Positions 46,349 to 53,916 of a DNA stretch of 64,000 nt are shown piece after piece. The notes beneath the pieces are model-generated. The model worked only from the letters and a program-made list of their open reading frames with translations. It was not told the DNA's origin and ran no database searches. How positions within the stretch are numbered: the stretch's first letter is position 1; the number at the start of each line of letters is the position of its first letter. The DNA comes from Bacillus sp. CGMCC 1.16541. GTDB taxonomy: Bacteria; Bacillota; Bacilli; Bacillales; Bacillaceae_H. The stretch lies in NCBI RefSeq assembly GCF_003184905.1, contig NZ_QFRU01000004.1, forward strand, positions 62,001-126,000, in the 5' to 3' direction. The position numbers and the translations under genes were made by a program.

Positions 46349-46718
46349 CGTGCGAACATTTACTTTCATAAATGACCAGACTATATCTTCACCCTCTAGC
46401 ATTCTAGGAGGGGTCGGGCACTTCAGATTCACAATGCTGATGGACATTGTTTCACCTATGGATTTCATCATCATAGCTTTGGCCTTAGATGGTCTATCCT
46501 AGTCGTTGAACCTTCTCCACTCTTTCGAGACAGGAGCTTGGCTGCTGATTGCCCACATCTTTTCTTTTTTCAAACCATCACGCCTGTCGTTTCCAACTAC
46601 GTTGTGGTAAGAAAAGCTCTAAGGGGTTTCCAGCAATTCACCCGATAATTATCACTAGTCGTTACCAACTAGGACGACTGTGCTTAGCTACGCTTTCTAC
46701 TTATGCAGCTAAAGCATA
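46349..46718 (-). ncRNA. Group I intron 1 of hag2
   Basis: A 370-base intron after GAT of RDVD, seven bases longer than hag1 intron 1, the difference lying in the P1 loop (after GATTATGCTTTAGCTGC). P1 pairing UAUGCUU / AAGCACAGUC with U-G at the splice site is identical. The P2-like stem CTAGT / ACTAG (46654-46658, 46667-46671) against CTAGC / GCTAG in hag1, and CTC-TTTC-GAG (46520-46529) against TCC-TTTC-GGA, are compensating changes supporting the fold. Confidence 0.91.
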
Positions 46719-47720
46719 ATCTACGTCACGAACACGTGATTCAGCAGCAGTTAAGTTTTCAGAAGATGTACTTAAGTTATTGATTGTGTGCTCTAGACGA
46801 TTTTGGTAAGAACCTAACTTTGCACGTTCATCAGAAACTTGTTTAATTGCATTATCTAGTACATCAAGTGCAGTGTTAGCATTTGCCTTAGTATCAATAC
46901 TTGTAGCACTAACTTTAGTAGCTCCACCAAGTGCAGTAGAACGCATATCTGAAATAGCTATATTCATTTTTTGCCCACTGTTTGCACCAATTTGTAAGTC
47001 AATAGAACCTGTTGACGTAACATCAAAAGTATTGTTTGAAGAGACATCTGCGATGCTACTATTAATCTCAACACTAATACCTAATGACCCAAAGTTAACC
47101 TCTTTCGTATCAAAACCAGTAGGAGCACCACCATAATTAATGGTCTCAGACTTACCAGCTCCATTATCTAATGTAATTGTTCCCGCAGAAGTATCAATAT
47201 CTATACTATATCCAGTTAGTACCTCTGCACCATTTGACTTGATACCTACAATACCATTAGCTGTTGTCAAATCTGAACCAGTATTTGCAACACTTGAACT
47301 AAGTGAGCCATTTAACAATTTTTGAGTGTTAAATTCAGTATTATTCCCAATTCGAGTTATTTCAGTTGATAACTGTTGGTATTCCATGTTTAAAGCTGTA
47401 CGGTCATCATCTGTATTTGTATCATTTTGAGATTGAACTGTTAACTCTCTCATACGTTGTAGGATAGCATGAGTTTCATTTAATGCACCTTCAGCAGTTG
47501 AAATCAAAGAAATTCCATCTTGTGAATTTTTAGCAGCCATATCCAATCCACGAATTTGCCCACGCATTTTTTCAGAGATAGCTAAACCTGCTGCATCATC
47601 ACCTGCACGGTTGATACGCATTCCTGAAGATAATTTCTCCATTGATTTAGATTGAGCGCCTGTAGCACTATTCAACTGACGATAAGTATTAAGCGCCGCA
47701 ATATTATGATTAATTCTCAT
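46719..47720 (-). CDS. hag: Flagellin hag2, exon 1 (intact N-terminus)
   Basis: Flagellin is the filament subunit. MRINHNIAALNTYRQLNSA at the start and AAESRVRDVD at the end are the conserved D0/D1 parts; the variable middle is shorter than in hag1 and unrelated over most of its length. Without splicing the frame stops at 46701 after YALAA, removing the C-terminal D0 helix needed for export and polymerisation. The gene has the sigma-D promoter (47820-47846), GGAGG nine bases before ATG, and a CsrA-type hairpin in the leader. It lies directly after csrA as hag does in relatives. My model is that codons 1-13 are native and the rest came with the element. Confidence 0.93.
47664..47688. repeat. 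Candidate attachment site copy 2 (hag2 codons 12-20)
   Basis: AGCACTATTCAACTGACG then ATAAGTA; one mismatch against 37180-37204. It encodes TYRQLNSA on the minus strand, a part of flagellin that is strongly conserved, which would make a stable integration target. Confidence 0.5.
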
Positions 47721-47747
47721 TTCCTTTTTCCTCCTTGAGTATCGATT

Positions 47748-47761
47748 CCACGTCCTTGTGG
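47748..47761 (-). promoter_or_regulatory. CsrA-type binding hairpin in the hag2 leader
   Basis: On the minus strand CCACAAGGACGTGG folds as a CCAC/GTGG stem presenting AAGGAC in the loop, close to the CsrA consensus (ACARGGAUGU). A second GGA is the Shine-Dalgarno GGAGG at 47730-47734. Two such sites are how CsrA represses hag in B. subtilis; csrA and fliW lie immediately upstream. Confidence 0.78.
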
Positions 47762-47819
47762 ATGGTTTGGGAATGAGTCTCGAAGTCGGCCGCCTTTTGA
47801 CTCATTCTTTACACTAGTT

Positions 47820-47846
47820 ATATCGTCATGGAGGAGGAGTTGTTTA
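47820..47846 (-). promoter_or_regulatory. Sigma-D promoter of hag2
   Basis: TAAA (47843-47846), 15 bases, GACGATAT (47820-47827) on the minus strand: one mismatch from TAAA-N15-GCCGATAT. It starts just past the csrA stop and would give a leader of about 90 bases containing the CsrA hairpin. Confidence 0.88.
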
Positions 47847-47852
47847 GTGAAT

Positions 47853-48083
47853 TTATTTCTCTTTTTGTAACTTTTTTAGTTGTTGAAACAAGTTTATCGT
47901 TGTTTCGGATGCTTGTTTGTTTTCTTGTTGAATGGCTTCGTAAATTTCGGTTCGGTGAATGTCGATGTGCTTTGGTGCGTTGATGCCGATTTTGACTTGA
48001 TCGCCTTCGACTTTTAGGATCGTGATTTCGATATCGTCACCAATTTGAATCGATTCGTTCGTTTTTCGTGTGAGAACTAACAT
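47853..48083 (-). CDS. csrA: Translational repressor CsrA
   Basis: CsrA binds GGA-bearing hairpins in mRNA leaders; in Bacillus its main target is hag. The 76 residues ([40 protein letters not shown]) have the longer C-terminal helix of Bacillus CsrA that FliW contacts. It follows fliW after 12 bases and ends just before the hag2 promoter, so hag regulation is encoded next to its target. Confidence 0.97.
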   Translation of the reverse strand: MLVLTRKTNESIQIGDDIEITILKVEGDQVKIGINAPKHIDIHRTEIYEAIQQENKQASETTINLFQQLKKLQKEK

Positions 48084-48095
48084 GCTCCTCCCTCC

Positions 48096-48530
48096 TTACT
48101 TGATTGATTGTTTTGCGAGTGAGTGTTTTGTTTTATAGCTTGTATTGGTTAAGATGATTTGTTTCGCTTTGTTTGTTTTTGTGTTGATGACAATTGGTGC
48201 TTGTAGGTTTGCGGTTGACTGTTCGATTTGGTCCGTCATCGTTAAGATGGTGTAGACGGCTACGTGTTCCTCATCTTTTATCTCTAACTTTTGAAGATGT
48301 GACGTGTCTAGTTCAAAGTCGTATTCTTTAAAGAATAGGAACGGATTCGTGATCACAAATCCGAGATTGGGTGTTTGCGTCGATTGCAGAAAGTAAAACA
48401 CGTTGTCGTCTCCAAGTGGTAAGACGATAAATGTTTTTTCTTCTACAAATCCAGGCAGTCCGTCATGAAAGTGAAGAATGTCTTGTTTCTTTACTTCCAT
48501 GCTTCCGTGGTATTTCGTTTTAATGTTCAT
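48096..48530 (-). CDS. fliW: Flagellar assembly factor FliW
   Basis: FliW binds either free flagellin or CsrA: when flagellin is exported, freed FliW sequesters CsrA and hag translation resumes. The 144 residues show the family pattern (FHDGLPGFVEEKTFIVLPLG, FLQSTQTPNLGFVITNPFLF). Sits between yviE and csrA, as in B. subtilis. It should sense whichever flagellin is expressed, since it binds the conserved C-terminal part. Confidence 0.96.
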   Translation of the reverse strand: MNIKTKYHGSMEVKKQDILHFHDGLPGFVEEKTFIVLPLGDDNVFYFLQSTQTPNLGFVITNPFLFFKEYDFELDTSHLQKLEIKDEEHVAVYTILTMTDQIEQSTANLQAPIVINTKTNKAKQIILTNTSYKTKHSLAKQSIK

Positions 48531-48542
48531 ATGTTCACAACC

Positions 48543-49133
48543 TTATATTTTTTGTTCGTAGTTTGTTCCTCGGTAATAAAGATGTTCAAAGTCAATTTTT
48601 AACGACGAATATTGCGCCATACTAACATTCACTTTTCCTGGTTCATAATTTAAGACAGGCTTATTGATTGATGATTGAATAATTGGCGCATTCGTTTTCC
48701 AACGAATGTCTACTTTACCAGGGGTGTAGCCAATCTTTACACCACCAGGCGACGGAATCCAGCCGATGTTAAAGTCGTACGTTGGCGACTCACTGTTTTG
48801 TTTCGCATGATCTGGAATCGGGTTTCCTCCGTCTTCAATTCGCATGAGATCTTCTCCTTCTTGTGCACGTCGAGCGATTCCAGCTAGCCAATCTTCATGG
48901 CCTTGATCCACTGCTTCTTCCACACGTCTTGAAATGTGCTTTAAATCCATGTCTTCCCACGCTTTTGTTTGGTCAATGCTTAACTGAGACGGTGTTCGCT
49001 CAATCGTCATTTCGGCTTGTGGCTGTTGAATCGACAAATCAGCAGCTGGTTGACTTTGTTCCATTTTAGCGGGTACGGTTTGTACATTCACTTTTGCCGA
49101 CGTGGACTCTAACCGAATTTGCGGTAAGCGCAT
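48543..49133 (-). CDS. yviE: DUF6470 family protein YviE
   Basis: A 196-residue protein of the flgL-fliW region (B. subtilis YviE). It begins MRLPQIRLESTSAKVNVQT and contains repeated short beta-type pairs (QSQPAADLSIQQPQAEMTIE; IPSPGGVKIGYTPGKVDIRW). No known activity; cotranscription with flagellar late genes is the only clue. Confidence 0.9.
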   Translation of the reverse strand: MRLPQIRLESTSAKVNVQTVPAKMEQSQPAADLSIQQPQAEMTIERTPSQLSIDQTKAWEDMDLKHISRRVEEAVDQGHEDWLAGIARRAQEGEDLMRIEDGGNPIPDHAKQNSESPTYDFNIGWIPSPGGVKIGYTPGKVDIRWKTNAPIIQSSINKPVLNYEPGKVNVSMAQYSSLKIDFEHLYYRGTNYEQKI

Positions 49134-49232
49134 TTCCTTCCCTCCCTAACAAAAATCACTGTCGATGCATGTTCACGTAAAAAATGAACAATGTGACAGT
49201 GATTGTAATGAATGTGTTTGTGACAAGTATCT

Positions 49233-50114
49233 TTATCTTAAAAAGTCCATTAAGGTCGGCTGAATAATACGTGACCCTACGCCAAGTGCAGCACGATGGA
49301 CACTTTCTTGTGTTTTCAAGTCAGTGATAACTCGTTCAATATCGGCATCTTCGTTATCCGATAAAATCCGATTCGCAATTACTTCTTGTTCGTCGATGCG
49401 TAACTCCATCATATCGATGCGATTTTGACGTGCCCCAATTTCTGCCCGTACCGATAAAATCGCCGTTAAGTTGGCATCTAACTCTTTTAACGAGTCGCTA
49501 ATATCCTCACCGTTACTTGTGAGTTTATCTTGAAGCGCTTCAATTCGATTGAAGAAGTCAGCATTAAACAGTTTATTTCCAGGTACGTTTACACCGATGT
49601 AAATGCCTTTTGATAGTTCGATTTTCACTTCATTCGCATTCGTTGACGTGGTAGTAATTTTACCGTCGGCTCCGACTGTGACAGGCTCGTTCGATGTATT
49701 CGTTCCGTTAAAAATGTATTTATCGCCAACTTTACTATTCGCGATTGTGACGAGATGTTCTTTTAACTGTTTTATCTCTTCTTCAATCGCTTTACGCTGA
49801 TCGCCTTCATACGTGCCGTTACTTGCTTGAACGGTTAATTCACGCATACGTTGTAGAGCTTGAGTCGCTTTATCGAGCGCTGCGTCTGTATTCTCTGTCC
49901 ATGTATAGGCTTCTGAGAAGTTTCGTTTGTATTGTTCGACTTCCATTAAGTTTGTTCGGTATGTTAAGCCTTTCATCGCGACAACAGGGTCGTCAGATGG
50001 TCGGTTAATTTTTTTACCTGTTGCGAGCTGATCTTGGTATTTACCCATGTTGGCATAGCTTTGACTTAAATTACGCAACATGTTGTTTGCGAGCATGCTT
50101 TGTGTCACACGCAT
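49233..50114 (-). CDS. flgL: Hook-filament junction protein FlgL
   Basis: FlgL (HAP3) joins the hook-associated FlgK to the flagellin filament. The 293 residues are flagellin-like at both ends (MRVTQSMLANNMLRNLSQS; GVGSRIIQPTLMDFLR) with heptad helices. It follows flgK by 9 bases. Unlike the two flagellins its C-terminal coding region carries no intron. Confidence 0.96.
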   Translation of the reverse strand: MRVTQSMLANNMLRNLSQSYANMGKYQDQLATGKKINRPSDDPVVAMKGLTYRTNLMEVEQYKRNFSEAYTWTENTDAALDKATQALQRMRELTVQASNGTYEGDQRKAIEEEIKQLKEHLVTIANSKVGDKYIFNGTNTSNEPVTVGADGKITTTSTNANEVKIELSKGIYIGVNVPGNKLFNADFFNRIEALQDKLTSNGEDISDSLKELDANLTAILSVRAEIGARQNRIDMMELRIDEQEVIANRILSDNEDADIERVITDLKTQESVHRAALGVGSRIIQPTLMDFLR

Positions 50115-50123
50115 TAATCTCTC

Positions 50124-51752
50124 CTACCTTCCTCCGACGCCCATGCCGTTAATGATTTTATCTAACATTTCGTCAATAACCGTTAAGTTGCGTGCCGCTG
50201 CATTATACGCGTGCTGAAACTTTACCATATTGGTCATTTCTTCATCGAGTGATACCGCACTGACAGATTGTCTTCTCGTTTCAACCGATTGCAGTAACGT
50301 ATTTGTATTTAGCTGCATACGCACCGCTTGTTGGCCGTCTACCCCAAGCTTTCCAATCCAACCACCGTAGTTCGTTTTTAATGTCCCACTAGTTAAAATA
50401 TCATTAGGTAAGGCCAGGTCAGGCAAGCCAACTAGTTTCATTGATCCATTTGCTAAATTCGTACTATTTAAGTTTGCGAGATTAAGCGCATGAAGCCCGT
50501 TCCCTGTCTCTCCTTTTTCAGTCGATACAGCAATGTTTTTCAAGTCAATTTCAATGTCGTTATGTAACACAATTGCTTTGGCCGCTCCTTTGTGAGGAGG
50601 AGTACCGCCTGTGTTTAGTCCATCAAAGAATGACTTATTGGTGTTATCATCACCAATTCCGTGACCTTGTTTATGAACCTCATTAAATAACGTACCGAAT
50701 GAATACGCTAGGTGGTCGATGTTATTCAACATTTGTGGATACAGTCCTTGTTGTGGATCGGTCGTTCCATATCCGTATGACTCGACTAGCCCTTTGAGTC
50801 TCCCCATCGGAAAAGCAGCTTCGTTGCCCGAACCTGCCGTAATCGTCACTCCTCCGTTTAACGCACCTGTCAATTGAAATGCTGTGAAGCTCTCACCGGG
50901 TGTTTCCGTCACACCGTCTCCGTCCAAATCTTGCCCATTTTCGACTGACACTTTGTCGAATTGAGTTCCTTCCACCAACTTGTATTCTGTTCCACTATGT
51001 ATAAATGAGATGGTGTACGATCCTTCTGCCATTGGTGACGCGTTTGTTTTCTCTGAATCAAGCTTTACTGCTGTTACTTTTACGGCCATATGTTTCGATA
51101 GGTCATCCACTAATTGATCGCGTTTGTCATACAAATCGTTTGGCAAATAACCGTGAGGCTCAATCTCGTTGATTTGCGCATTTACTTTGGCGATTTGTTC
51201 TAAAATGGCGTTTACTTCATTAACTGAAACCCCAATTTGACTTCCGATTTCCGTTCGCACTTGATGTAATGAGTCAGACAAGTAATGAAATGTATCCGTT
51301 ACGGCGATACCACGTTGTCTAACAACCGCACGTGCTCCTTCGTTTTCCGGACTCACACTTAAATCTTGAAGCGACTGCCAAAACTCATCCATTACTTTTG
51401 ACAAACCACTTCCACCGATTTCGGTAAAAATGTCTTCCATACGTGAAATGTTATTGCTTCTTGCTTCCCAATACCCTAACTTTTGGTTTTCTCCGCGGTA
51501 TTGCACGTCTAAGAACCCTTCACGTACACGCTGAATGCTTCCTGCTTCAACACCCGTTCCCATTTGACCCGGTATTTCAGGACGATTTCGTGACGGTGCA
51601 GGGTAAGGCTCGGTTTGAACAAAGTTCACGCGCTGACGTGTATAGCCTGGTGTGTTCGCATTGGCAATGTTATGGCCAGTTGTATAAAGTGCCGCTTGTT
51701 GTGTCGTCATGCCTCGTCTCGCTACTTCAAGACCGTGAAATGTTGAGCGCAT
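50124..51752 (-). CDS. flgK: Hook-associated protein FlgK
   Basis: FlgK (HAP1) sits between hook and FlgL. The 542 residues have the flagellar rod/hook N-terminal motif (MRSTFHGLEVARRGMTTQQ, TGHNIANANTPGYTRQRVNF) and the C-terminal motif (VSLDEEMTNMVKFQHAYNAA, TVIDEMLDKIINGM). It follows flgN after 18 bases in the flgM-flgN-flgK-flgL run driven by sigma-D. Confidence 0.97.
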   Translation of the reverse strand: MRSTFHGLEVARRGMTTQQAALYTTGHNIANANTPGYTRQRVNFVQTEPYPAPSRNRPEIPGQMGTGVEAGSIQRVREGFLDVQYRGENQKLGYWEARSNNISRMEDIFTEIGGSGLSKVMDEFWQSLQDLSVSPENEGARAVVRQRGIAVTDTFHYLSDSLHQVRTEIGSQIGVSVNEVNAILEQIAKVNAQINEIEPHGYLPNDLYDKRDQLVDDLSKHMAVKVTAVKLDSEKTNASPMAEGSYTISFIHSGTEYKLVEGTQFDKVSVENGQDLDGDGVTETPGESFTAFQLTGALNGGVTITAGSGNEAAFPMGRLKGLVESYGYGTTDPQQGLYPQMLNNIDHLAYSFGTLFNEVHKQGHGIGDDNTNKSFFDGLNTGGTPPHKGAAKAIVLHNDIEIDLKNIAVSTEKGETGNGLHALNLANLNSTNLANGSMKLVGLPDLALPNDILTSGTLKTNYGGWIGKLGVDGQQAVRMQLNTNTLLQSVETRRQSVSAVSLDEEMTNMVKFQHAYNAAARNLTVIDEMLDKIINGMGVGGR

Positions 51753-51770
51753 CTATGTTCCTCCTTTTTC

Positions 51771-52265
51771 TTATGCTTTTGAATGAAAATAAGCTGTTGG
51801 TGTTGGCTGTGTTAGCTGAGTTGGTCGTTCGTAGTTATAAGACTTCGCTTGAGGACGTACAAGGTCCATTGTCACGTTCACAAATTGTAGCGATTGATAG
51901 ATTAGTTGCTGATTCAGTTCATTTCGTTTCTTTAAATGAGTGAGACAGCTTATTAGCTCTGTTTGTAGGTGAGTTAACTGTTTTCCCTCTTCTTCGTTCG
52001 CATGATTAATCACATCTTGTAACGTAGGAGAATTTCCTTGAATGGTTTGACCGCTTAGTAGACGAATGACCGCTTCATTTCGTGCTTCTTCTACTTTGGC
52101 AATGGCCGTAATGTGTACGTGTTCTTCGTTCATTAATGTGTTTAACGCTTCAAGGTTTCCTTCTTTTACGATTTCTGTTTTCCGTTCTGCAAGCTGATGC
52201 AGACTTTGATGTAAGGTTAAAAGTTTGGTTAACAAGCTAATAAGAGTTTGCATTGACACGTTCAT
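51771..52265 (-). CDS. flgN: FlgN family export chaperone
   Basis: FlgN (YvyG) keeps FlgK and FlgL competent for export. The 164-residue helical protein (TLISLLTKLLTLHQSLHQLA, KTEIVKEGNLEALNTLMNEE) fits the family and lies between flgM and flgK, 8 bases after flgM. Confidence 0.93.
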   Translation of the reverse strand: MNVSMQTLISLLTKLLTLHQSLHQLAERKTEIVKEGNLEALNTLMNEEHVHITAIAKVEEARNEAVIRLLSGQTIQGNSPTLQDVINHANEEEGKQLTHLQTELISCLTHLKKRNELNQQLIYQSLQFVNVTMDLVRPQAKSYNYERPTQLTQPTPTAYFHSKA

Positions 52266-52273
52266 CCAACTCT

Positions 52274-52540
52274 CTATTTATTTTTCGTGTAGAAATCAAT
52301 CATGCTTTTGGCTACATCTTGAGGTTCTACTTTATACGTTCCTTGTTGAATTTGTTTCTTTAATTCCTCTACTTTTTGTTGACGTTCTGTCGAAAAAGCG
52401 TTCACATGTTGCATTTCTTTTCCTTGTGACGAAATTTCCACTTTATCTTTTTTATGATCTATAACATTCGCTTTTTGTTGTTGATCCATTTGTTTCTTAT
52501 ATGGGTTCACACTAAACGATCCGTATCGATTGATTTTCAT
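52274..52540 (-). CDS. flgM: Anti-sigma-D factor FlgM
   Basis: FlgM holds sigma-D inactive until the hook is complete. I choose the ATG at 52538-52540 (AAAGGATGAG upstream), giving 88 residues, the exact length in B. subtilis; an in-frame upstream start would overlap the ribosome site. MKINRYGSFSVNPYKKQ and KVEISSQGKEMQ are typical, with the sigma-binding helices at the C-terminus (VEELKKQIQQGTYKVEPQDV). It has its own sigma-D promoter. Confidence 0.95.
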   Translation of the reverse strand: MKINRYGSFSVNPYKKQMDQQQKANVIDHKKDKVEISSQGKEMQHVNAFSTERQQKVEELKKQIQQGTYKVEPQDVAKSMIDFYTKNK

Positions 52541-52576
52541 CTTCTCATCCTTTCGCTTCACGTTTCATTACTTCTA

Positions 52577-52603
52577 TTATCGGCTTTTTTCACAAAAAAT
52601 TAA
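52577..52603 (-). promoter_or_regulatory. Sigma-D promoter of flgM
   Basis: TTAA (52600-52603), 15 bases, GCCGATAA (52577-52584) on the minus strand, 36 bases before the flgM ATG. Matches TAAA-N15-GCCGATAT with one mismatch in each box. Confidence 0.82.
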
Positions 52604-52714
52604 CTTTTTCACAAAAGATGATTCAAATAGCACAAAGCTGTTCAAATGATAGATTTTTTGACCTATCGATACACAATCAAAAATGAGACCTAGAAACTAA
52701 ACATTCAAGTTTAA

Positions 52715-52741
52715 AAGAAGGAGTCGTTATAACTCCTTCTT
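52715..52741 (-). terminator. Terminator overlapping the yvyF 3' end
   Basis: AAGAAGGAGT / ACTCCTTCTT (52715-52724, 52732-52741) followed by TTAAAC on the minus strand; it includes the last yvyF codons. A partial terminator may let some comF-yvyF transcripts run into flgM. Confidence 0.7.
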
Positions 52742-53152
52742 ACCCCCATCGAACGTATGATACGTTCGATTCGTTTTCACTTCTGGGTGTTGTTGACGCT
52801 GTTCCGCTTCTTTTAATTTGCTCAATTCTTTATTAAATCTCGCTTGACAACCTCCGCATATTTTTCCTGTTTGGATAAGCTCTCCACATTGTTCACACGG
52901 ATAGCCTAAATTCGGAAATTGTGAGATTTGTAGTCGCTTTTGTTTAATGAATTTATAAATCAGAGCCTCAGATACTCCTGTTGCATTTGTTACTTGAAGA
53001 AGTGTAGCTGTTCGATTTTGACGTTGACGAATGAAGTTGTACACTAAATTAAATTGACGCTCTTCATCTTTGAAACAAGTATCACACACTTCGCGAAATG
53101 CATTTTTTCTAAAAATACTATGACAATTTGGACAGTTTATAATATCTCCCAT
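52727..53152 (-). CDS. yvyF: Flagellar operon protein YvyF (zinc-finger-like)
   Basis: A 141-residue protein (B. subtilis YvyF) with cysteine pairs CPNCHSIF / CDTCFKD near the start and CEQCGEL / CGGCQARF near the end, separated by a helix-turn-helix-like stretch (TATLLQVTNATGVSEALIYK). The design suggests a zinc-stabilised regulator. Between comFC and flgM as in B. subtilis; role unproven. Confidence 0.93.
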   Translation of the reverse strand: MGDIINCPNCHSIFRKNAFREVCDTCFKDEERQFNLVYNFIRQRQNRTATLLQVTNATGVSEALIYKFIKQKRLQISQFPNLGYPCEQCGELIQTGKICGGCQARFNKELSKLKEAEQRQQHPEVKTNRTYHTFDGGKKEL

Positions 53153-53208
53153 CTTTAATCCTCCATCTATGACGATTTACTCATTATATCGTCTCACTTT
53201 CAAAAGTA

Positions 53209-53916
53209 TTAACTTCTTATGAGTGTGAAAGATTGAACAGAAGTAGCACCTGCTTGTTTTAACTGCTTCGCTGCCACATGAAGCGTCATCCCTGTCGTAT
53301 AAATATCATCAATTAAGAGAATCTCTTTTCCTGCCACTTTCTCACGTTCTTTTACTGCAAGAAAATCTCTCACTTGTAAACGCTCTGCTCGTGATTTTTT
53401 CGATTGTTTTTCATGATTCGTTCGATACAACCCATCATATACGTCATTTGAAAGCATGTTTGCAAGAACATTTGATTGATTAAAGCCTCGCTCATATAAT
53501 CGTTCATCACTAAGCGGAATAGGGACAATAAGGTGTTTAGAAGAGTATGTCTTCTGAAACAATGAACACCAGTCGTTTTTCACTGCCTCAATTAGTGCGT
53601 AATCACCGCGAAATTTAAATTGAGCCATCCATGCTTTTAAAAAATCATTGTAGTGATAAAGCGAGCGATTTTGACATAACACACCTTTCCACTCAGAACA
53701 TTGCCACATTTGACAATCAGTACACATCTCTCCTTCATAATGTTCAGGAGATAACGTCGCTAGAGACCTTCCACACTTTTGACACAGATTCCCTTGAATT
53801 TTAACCAGTTGTTGCTGACAAGCTTCACAAAGAACGTTTCGTTTAGTTGGTGAAAATAACCCTTCCCAACTAACTGAAACAACAAGTGGTTCTTCACAAT
53901 AAAGACAATTAGTCAT
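53209..53916 (-). CDS. comFC: Competence protein ComFC, phosphoribosyltransferase-like
   Basis: ComFC is needed for transformation, working with ComFA on incoming DNA. The 235 residues begin with a four-cysteine zinc site (CLYC...CEAC, CQKCGRS...CTDC) and contain the PRTase PRPP loop ILLIDDIYTTGMTL near 200. It overlaps comFA by 8 bases. Confidence 0.95.
   Translation of the reverse strand: MTNCLYCEEPLVVSVSWEGLFSPTKRNVLCEACQQQLVKIQGNLCQKCGRSLATLSPEHYEGEMCTDCQMWQCSEWKGVLCQNRSLYHYNDFLKAWMAQFKFRGDYALIEAVKNDWCSLFQKTYSSKHLIVPIPLSDERLYERGFNQSNVLANMLSNDVYDGLYRTNHEKQSKKSRAERLQVRDFLAVKEREKVAGKEILLIDDIYTTGMTLHVAAKQLKQAGATSVQSFTLIRS

Larger units (their letters stand above)
37205..47688. mobile_element. 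Putative 10.5-kb integrative element in the flagellin gene, carrying a flagellin body
   Basis: Bounded by the two copies of the 25-base flagellin sequence (37180-37204, 47664-47688; offset 10,484 bases). It contains two tyrosine recombinases (one near each end of the non-flagellin part), a duplicated-domain DNA-binding-like protein, a primase and a helicase, an SSB-like protein, a DUF960-like protein, small unknowns, and the hag2 body with its two introns. The hag1 body begins exactly at the left boundary with its 5' end missing, while the complete promoter and N-terminus stand at the right boundary joined to a different body. That is what integration of a circle carrying a flagellin body would leave. 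A tandem flagellin duplication followed by insertion plus deletion is the alternative. Confidence 0.55.
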
